From the NCBI GenBank assembly GCA_958298945.1, contig OY282610.1, forward strand, positions 30,578,167 through 30,642,166: a stretch of DNA of 64,000 bases. The letters are read 5' to 3'. The notes beneath the pieces were generated by a model. It saw nothing but the letters and a program-made list of their open reading frames with translations, made no database searches and had not been told where the DNA came from. Below are positions 59,546 to 64,000 of this stretch, one piece after another (the stretch's first letter is position 1; each line of letters starts with the position of its first letter). The DNA is from Atherix ibis. Taxonomy: Eukaryota; Arthropoda; Insecta; Diptera; Athericidae. The translations under genes were made by a program, and so were the position numbers.

Positions 59546-61004
59546 AATTATTATTATTTATCGTAAAAATTAATAAAAAAAAGTATTATTAACAGGGACA
59601 ACAAAACACTCTTATATACTGCAAATTAACCTAAATACGAAAATTTGAAATCAAAAATATTTTCAGGCAAAAAAGAACATATTCCGAATAAGAAAAAAAA
59701 TCAAAGAAAAATTTCATTTTAAAAACAAATTTTAATCATTTGTTAACATATATTTCAGATTATTAAATATCTTGTCTGTTAGATTATTAAAATGTTTCTG
59801 ATTGTCTAAGGCAACCTTTAAGCACAAACGTTACCAAATCCAATTGGGAACATCTTCATTAGAACTTAAGGAGCCGTGAAATATACAAAATTAGCCAATT
59901 TAATATGAATTATAGATGAATATAGTTTCTATTTAAGAAAAGAAAAGTGATAATCTTGTTTATTTTTACTCAATCTGAAAAAAAAACTTTGGAAATAAAG
60001 GTACACATTTAAATATATTAGAAAATTTTGTTTATTTTCGAGACCTGACTAGGTAGTCTTTGGATAATTAAATAAAGTCTATTAGAATATATTGAAACTA
60101 TTATAACAGCGTATTAATATAAATCACAGAAAATAAAATCAAAATAAATAAGAGAAATGGTGGAGAAAAAAAAAATATTTTTTTCGTTAAAATTGAATGT
60201 TGAAGAAATACAGAACATGTCGAAATTTTCCACACGTAATTATTTTCTGTCAAATATGTCGGAAGTAAAATATATTCGAAGAGATTTTACGCGTGGCCAC
60301 CAAATTGTGTGGCCATCTCATTATACAATGATTCATACTAAAAATGAAACAACTTTTAATCTCATAGGTCTAAAAGGGTCTTCTTTTTTTCCTTTACTCT
60401 AACTCTATTGTAGATATTTTATTTTTCAATTAAGACATTTTCAACAAAAAAATCGTCTGTTCTCCTGTTCTTGTATTTTGTTCGTAGATGTCGAGACTAA
60501 AAAGTAAATTACGAAAACTTTTAATTGGAATCAAATTTTTAAAATAGAAAAAAAACGCATTTTATCAGAAAGAAATGGTGAATGAAAAAATATATTTATT
60601 ATTGGTGACGTTAACCGTATTGGTGGAGAATCTAAATCTAATCTAAAAACATCGATCTATAAATATTCTACTTATACTCGTATTTTTTTTTCTTTTGTTT
60701 AAAATAGTTTTTAGTTAGAAAAGAAACGGAAAAAAAACAGCTTGACTATTCTATAAAAATTTATTTTCATATTTTTTCTTCTAATTTATAAATATTTTAA
60801 AAAAAATCTATAATACTAATAGGATAATAAACTTGGAATTCATGATTATCTACTATAAATACCAAGCTTAATATGGGTCGAAAAAGAGTTTTCTTTTTTT
60901 AAAAAAAAAAAGAAGAAGAAAACTTCCACTACTTTTCCCTCTAAAAAAAAGGGTAAAAAATTTATTTCGATACTGAAAATGAAAAATTTTTATAAAAAGA
61001 ACTC
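59546..61004. other. AT-rich intergenic DNA
   Basis: An 81-codon open frame at 60157-60402 has no recognisable domain. Nothing else seen. Confidence 0.35.
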
Positions 61005-61440
61005 AGTGGTTCTGAGTTCGAATCCAACTAGTAACATAGCCTGGATGTCCTTTGGTTGTCCGTTTAGTACAAATGTTAGTAGAAATGATTTTAAACAAAA
61101 ATCCTGTGGACCGGGTAGTACCCATATAAGTCATTTCATATTAGGGTAATACGCCAAATGACTAGGTATCCCCACAAGAGAGTTCTGTCATAGCTGTAAG
61201 GATGCGGAGAAGGAGGTCTCTTACCTTTTCTGTTTATGATCAGACTTTAAGAGCTCTGGATGAATTTTTTTTGAGTGATATTGTGATATCATAAAAATCA
61301 ATCACTGCTCTTGATTTCAATTAATTCTCAGGATGACATACGCTTTGATGATCACGTGCTATCGCGACGTACCTAACTTTGGTCTTAGTATGTCTGACTT
61401 AAACAGCGGTCAGCCATTCTAACCTAATCTAACCCTAATT
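61005..61440 (+). pseudogene. Non-LTR retrotransposon relic, C-terminal cysteine motif and 3' UTR
   Basis: At about 61150-61260 the plus strand reads LGIPTREFCHSCKDAEKEVS then YLFCL and DFKSSG. This fits the CxxC-EEE-HLLCxCPAL segment at the C-terminus of RNase H-bearing non-LTR elements (LOA/Bilbo-like and relatives). The downstream stretch to CTAACCTAATCTAACCCTAA fits their 3' UTR. GAGTTCGAATCC at 61014 also resembles a polymerase III B box, but no full tRNA can be folded. Confidence 0.55.
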
Positions 61441-61992
61441 ATTACTTAAGCCTCTTATTTATTTTTTCGTTAGAATACTTAGGTCGTTTTTCAGTTAGTC
61501 CTTCCAGCTTTAAAAATAATTTTTCTAATGTCTTTTTTTTCAAATTTAATTGTTAATAAATTTAAAGTCTGTAGTTTGCCATGTTAGTAAAAAATTTTTT
61601 TTTAATTTTATCAATAGAGTCACAAAAAAATTTCAAAAGCCATAATTATACCAAGGCAGGATGCTATTCAAAAATGATCTCTATTAAAATAATAAAAATA
61701 TTTGAAACTGGAAGGTCCATTTTAAATAAATTTTTTTAAAGAAGACAAAATTAATAGCTGATAATGATGATGCTAAAAAATAATAATTTTTTAAATTATT
61801 TTTTTTGAAAAATTTATTTATAACCTTTATTTTCAATTTTTCATTGTAATTTCTTGAAAATTAAACTGCTGTGATTTTGAATTAGAAATTCTGTAGGGAA
61901 CCGTAAATTTTAAATTTTAATTCAGAAAAAAAATGAGGACTGTCTATGGTTGAGGTGGGGGGGGGGGGTGGTTTGGGGTTGAATGGTCCGCT
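61441..61992. other. AT-rich spacer ending in a G-rich run
   Basis: Nothing coding; a run of about twelve Gs with further G-triplets lies at 61956-61978. Confidence 0.4.
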
Positions 61993-63110
61993 TGTCTGTT
62001 ATACCATAATTTTTTTATTTCCTAAAGACTTTTTAGGTATTTAGGTATAAAAAAAATAACGGTTAACTGTGCTGTTCGGAAAGTACAGTAAAATTCATTT
62101 AGCATTAAGTTTGCCATTTTTAGATATTAAGTGATGAGCTACCACATAATCCACTAAATTTGCGAATATATATGCCGATTGAGTGCTGAAAGAATAGGCA
62201 TTCTTTAAAAAGGCAATAAATTTAAAAAAAAAAAAATTCTCATCAGTGATTAGGTCAATTTTTCATTTGGTGAATACGTCAATAAGTAGAATAAACGCAC
62301 GTAAGGCTCTAAAAACCCACAAGTAACTATGGAAATGCCATTGTATCTTCGAAAAAAGACTGTCTACGAGCAGACATTTTTATTTGATCTATATGAGGTT
62401 TGCAGATATTTTTTTTAAAAAATAAAGAAGGAGAGAACGTTACCGTCAATTCGGAACATTTTATTTGGTCTGTATGAGATTTTGACAAAATGGCAATTGA
62501 AGCCACATAAAAAAAAGAAATTTTGGATTTATCGTGCTAAAAAATTCTCATAATGTATTATTTCGAGATTTAATCGAAAAATTCCAGATCGATTCCTTTT
62601 GACTACTTTTTAAGAGCCTTCCATGCAAAATAACCGCATGTAAGGCTTTAAAAACCCACAAGTTATTATGGAAATGCTATTGTATGTTTGAAAAGAAACT
62701 GTCTGTGTGCAGAAAATTTTATTTGGTCTATAGGAGATTTGCAGATACTTCTTTGAATATAAAAAAGGAGAGAACGTCACCGTCAATTCGAAACATTTTA
62801 TTTGGTCTGTGTGAGGTTTTTACAAAATGGCCATCTAAGCCACACACCAAAAAAGAAATTTCGCACTAAAAAATTTCCATAACGCATAATTTCGAGGTTT
62901 AATGATGTCGAGTCATGCAATTTGAACCTTTTTAACTTTTTTTTGTAAAACTTTGCAAAAAAATGATGTTAATGTAGATGATTTTTAAGCTGGAAAGCAT
63001 TTGAAGCTTAAAAGTCATTCGTTAAGTAATGGCCAAATTACAGCTCAAAAAGTGCTAAAAAGTAATCAAAATTATCAAGTCCTGCAAAAAGTCATATGGG
63101 AGTCATTTGA
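61993..63110 (+). repeat. Repeat copy 2: decayed transposase with duplicated core
   Basis: Same order as copy 1 at 58312, but with about 1.8 tandem units (anchors at 62286 and 62625). Unlike copy 1 it keeps a downstream tail with AAGTAATGGCCAAATTACAG and TCCTGCAAAAAGT, which is also found at the end of the relic at 49080-49620 and corresponds to the transposase C-terminus. Both copies lie in the same orientation, 3.7 kb apart. Confidence 0.78.
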
Positions 63111-64000
63111 ATTTGATAAGCAACCCAAAATGTTAAATAAGGATAGAATATCATATAAAATTATAAAATAAAAATATGTAATTTAAACATAGAGTCCATA
63201 TTTTTTATGTTAGAGCTTTTTACAAGAACATATCCAATTATCTTTTATAGAAAATTTTAAAACTAATACCAGGAATTAGTTTTGAAACAAATAAATTTAT
63301 TCATATTTTAATTATTGGAATAAAGCCTAACAAAGTATAAAATAATAAAAAATAGAGAAAAAATATATAAAATAGTTTTATAAAAACCAAATTGTTCAGT
63401 ATAAGACAAAATTATGGCAAAAAATTCCATTTTAATGTAAACAGTCTCCTTTTTAAGCGTTTACTATACTTTTACTATGAAAGCTTATTTTTCCAAAAAA
63501 TTATTCTAAAAACTTTTTGTGAAAATTAAAATTTAGTATTTATTTTTAATAGTTAGTTATGTTATATTGTATAATATCTTATCTAAAATTAACATAAAAA
63601 TCTCTAGAAACGAAGGTGAATTTCATTCAAGGTCATGACGTAGCAAAAATTGTTAAGGATCTATGTACCTTACGGAAAATGGAGAAAACTCAACCCTTTC
63701 AAAATGTTTTATGTAAGCTTTTTTAACAGTTTTTTTTTTCTAAATGAAGATCTAGAAAACATTTTTTGTATATGTTTTTATGTGTGAATTTGTTTTTATT
63801 TTGTTTTTTATTTTTTTTATTTTTTTTTGCTGGTTAGGCCTCCAACATGGATGGTTAGTTTTTCCGTTTTCGAGATTGTTTATTTGTTTAACTGAAACTG
63901 TGCATACTTTTGTAAGAATTTATCTCAGTACTAAATTATTAAATTACAAACTCAGCATGCACTGTTTTAAAACAATATTTTTTTTTCATCTGAATTTTTT
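63111..64000. other. AT-rich, nothing identified
   Basis: No gene or repeat family recognised to the end of the window. Confidence 0.4.

Noticed and set aside
60157..60402. 81-aa open frame starting MVEKKKIFFS
   Set aside because: No domain, no conserved context and AT-driven residue content; not enough to call a gene.
61005..61035. tRNA-like B box GAGTTCGAATCC
   Set aside because: No cloverleaf can be drawn around it; at most a tRNA-derived repeat fragment.

Overview
This window is AT-rich nuclear DNA of an insect, most likely a fly. The evidence is spliced genes with GT-AG introns, an IMP dehydrogenase whose wording ([32 protein letters not shown]) is very close to Drosophila raspberry as I remember it, and a dense load of mariner/Tc1 transposons and non-LTR retrotransposon remains. 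There is no sign of a bacterial or viral genome. The species cannot be named from the sequence.

Two host genes can be reconstructed, both on the minus strand. (1) raspberry (IMP dehydrogenase), five coding exons between 8243 and 5686, predicted 517 aa and complete: the short first and last coding exons were found by matching splice phase and family motifs. (2) An unrecognised gene from 34805 (or 30651) down to 23883. Seven coding exons give about 924 aa: a perfect N-terminal heptad coiled coil, long low-complexity regions, a Lys-Asp/Arg-Asp dipeptide tract, a His-rich stretch and a short cysteine-rich C-terminus. It has two alternative coding first exons, 4.1 kb apart, that both splice to exon 2 in the same phase and give different N-termini.

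The rest is intergenic or intronic DNA colonised by transposable elements. Layout: 1-4836 RTE-like, Tc1/mariner-superfamily and mariner remains, ending in a chimeric mariner with very long inverted repeats; 5559-8243 raspberry; 8244-19891 long AT-rich gene-free stretch; 19892-22705 two mariners; 23804-34805 the coiled-coil gene, with a second chimeric mariner in its longest intron; 35107-39550 Tc1-like and mauritiana-type mariner copies, including a mariner nested in a Tc1 relic; 39551-49079 AT-rich DNA with two old mariner relics and a duplicated ~0.6 kb repeat; 49080-54460 a GC-richer R1-clade retrotransposon relic and a jockey-like relic split by a nearly intact mariner; 56437-57739 the near full-length relative of the chimeric elements; 58312-63110 two copies of a repeat holding a decayed transposase with internal ~335-bp tandem duplications.

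I found no tRNA, rRNA, CRISPR array, operon or novel defence or biosynthetic system. The most interesting signals are the alternative first exons, the unidentified cysteine-tailed coiled-coil protein, the two-copy chimeric mariner family and the tandemly amplified transposase core. All identifications rest on motif recognition by eye; no search was run.
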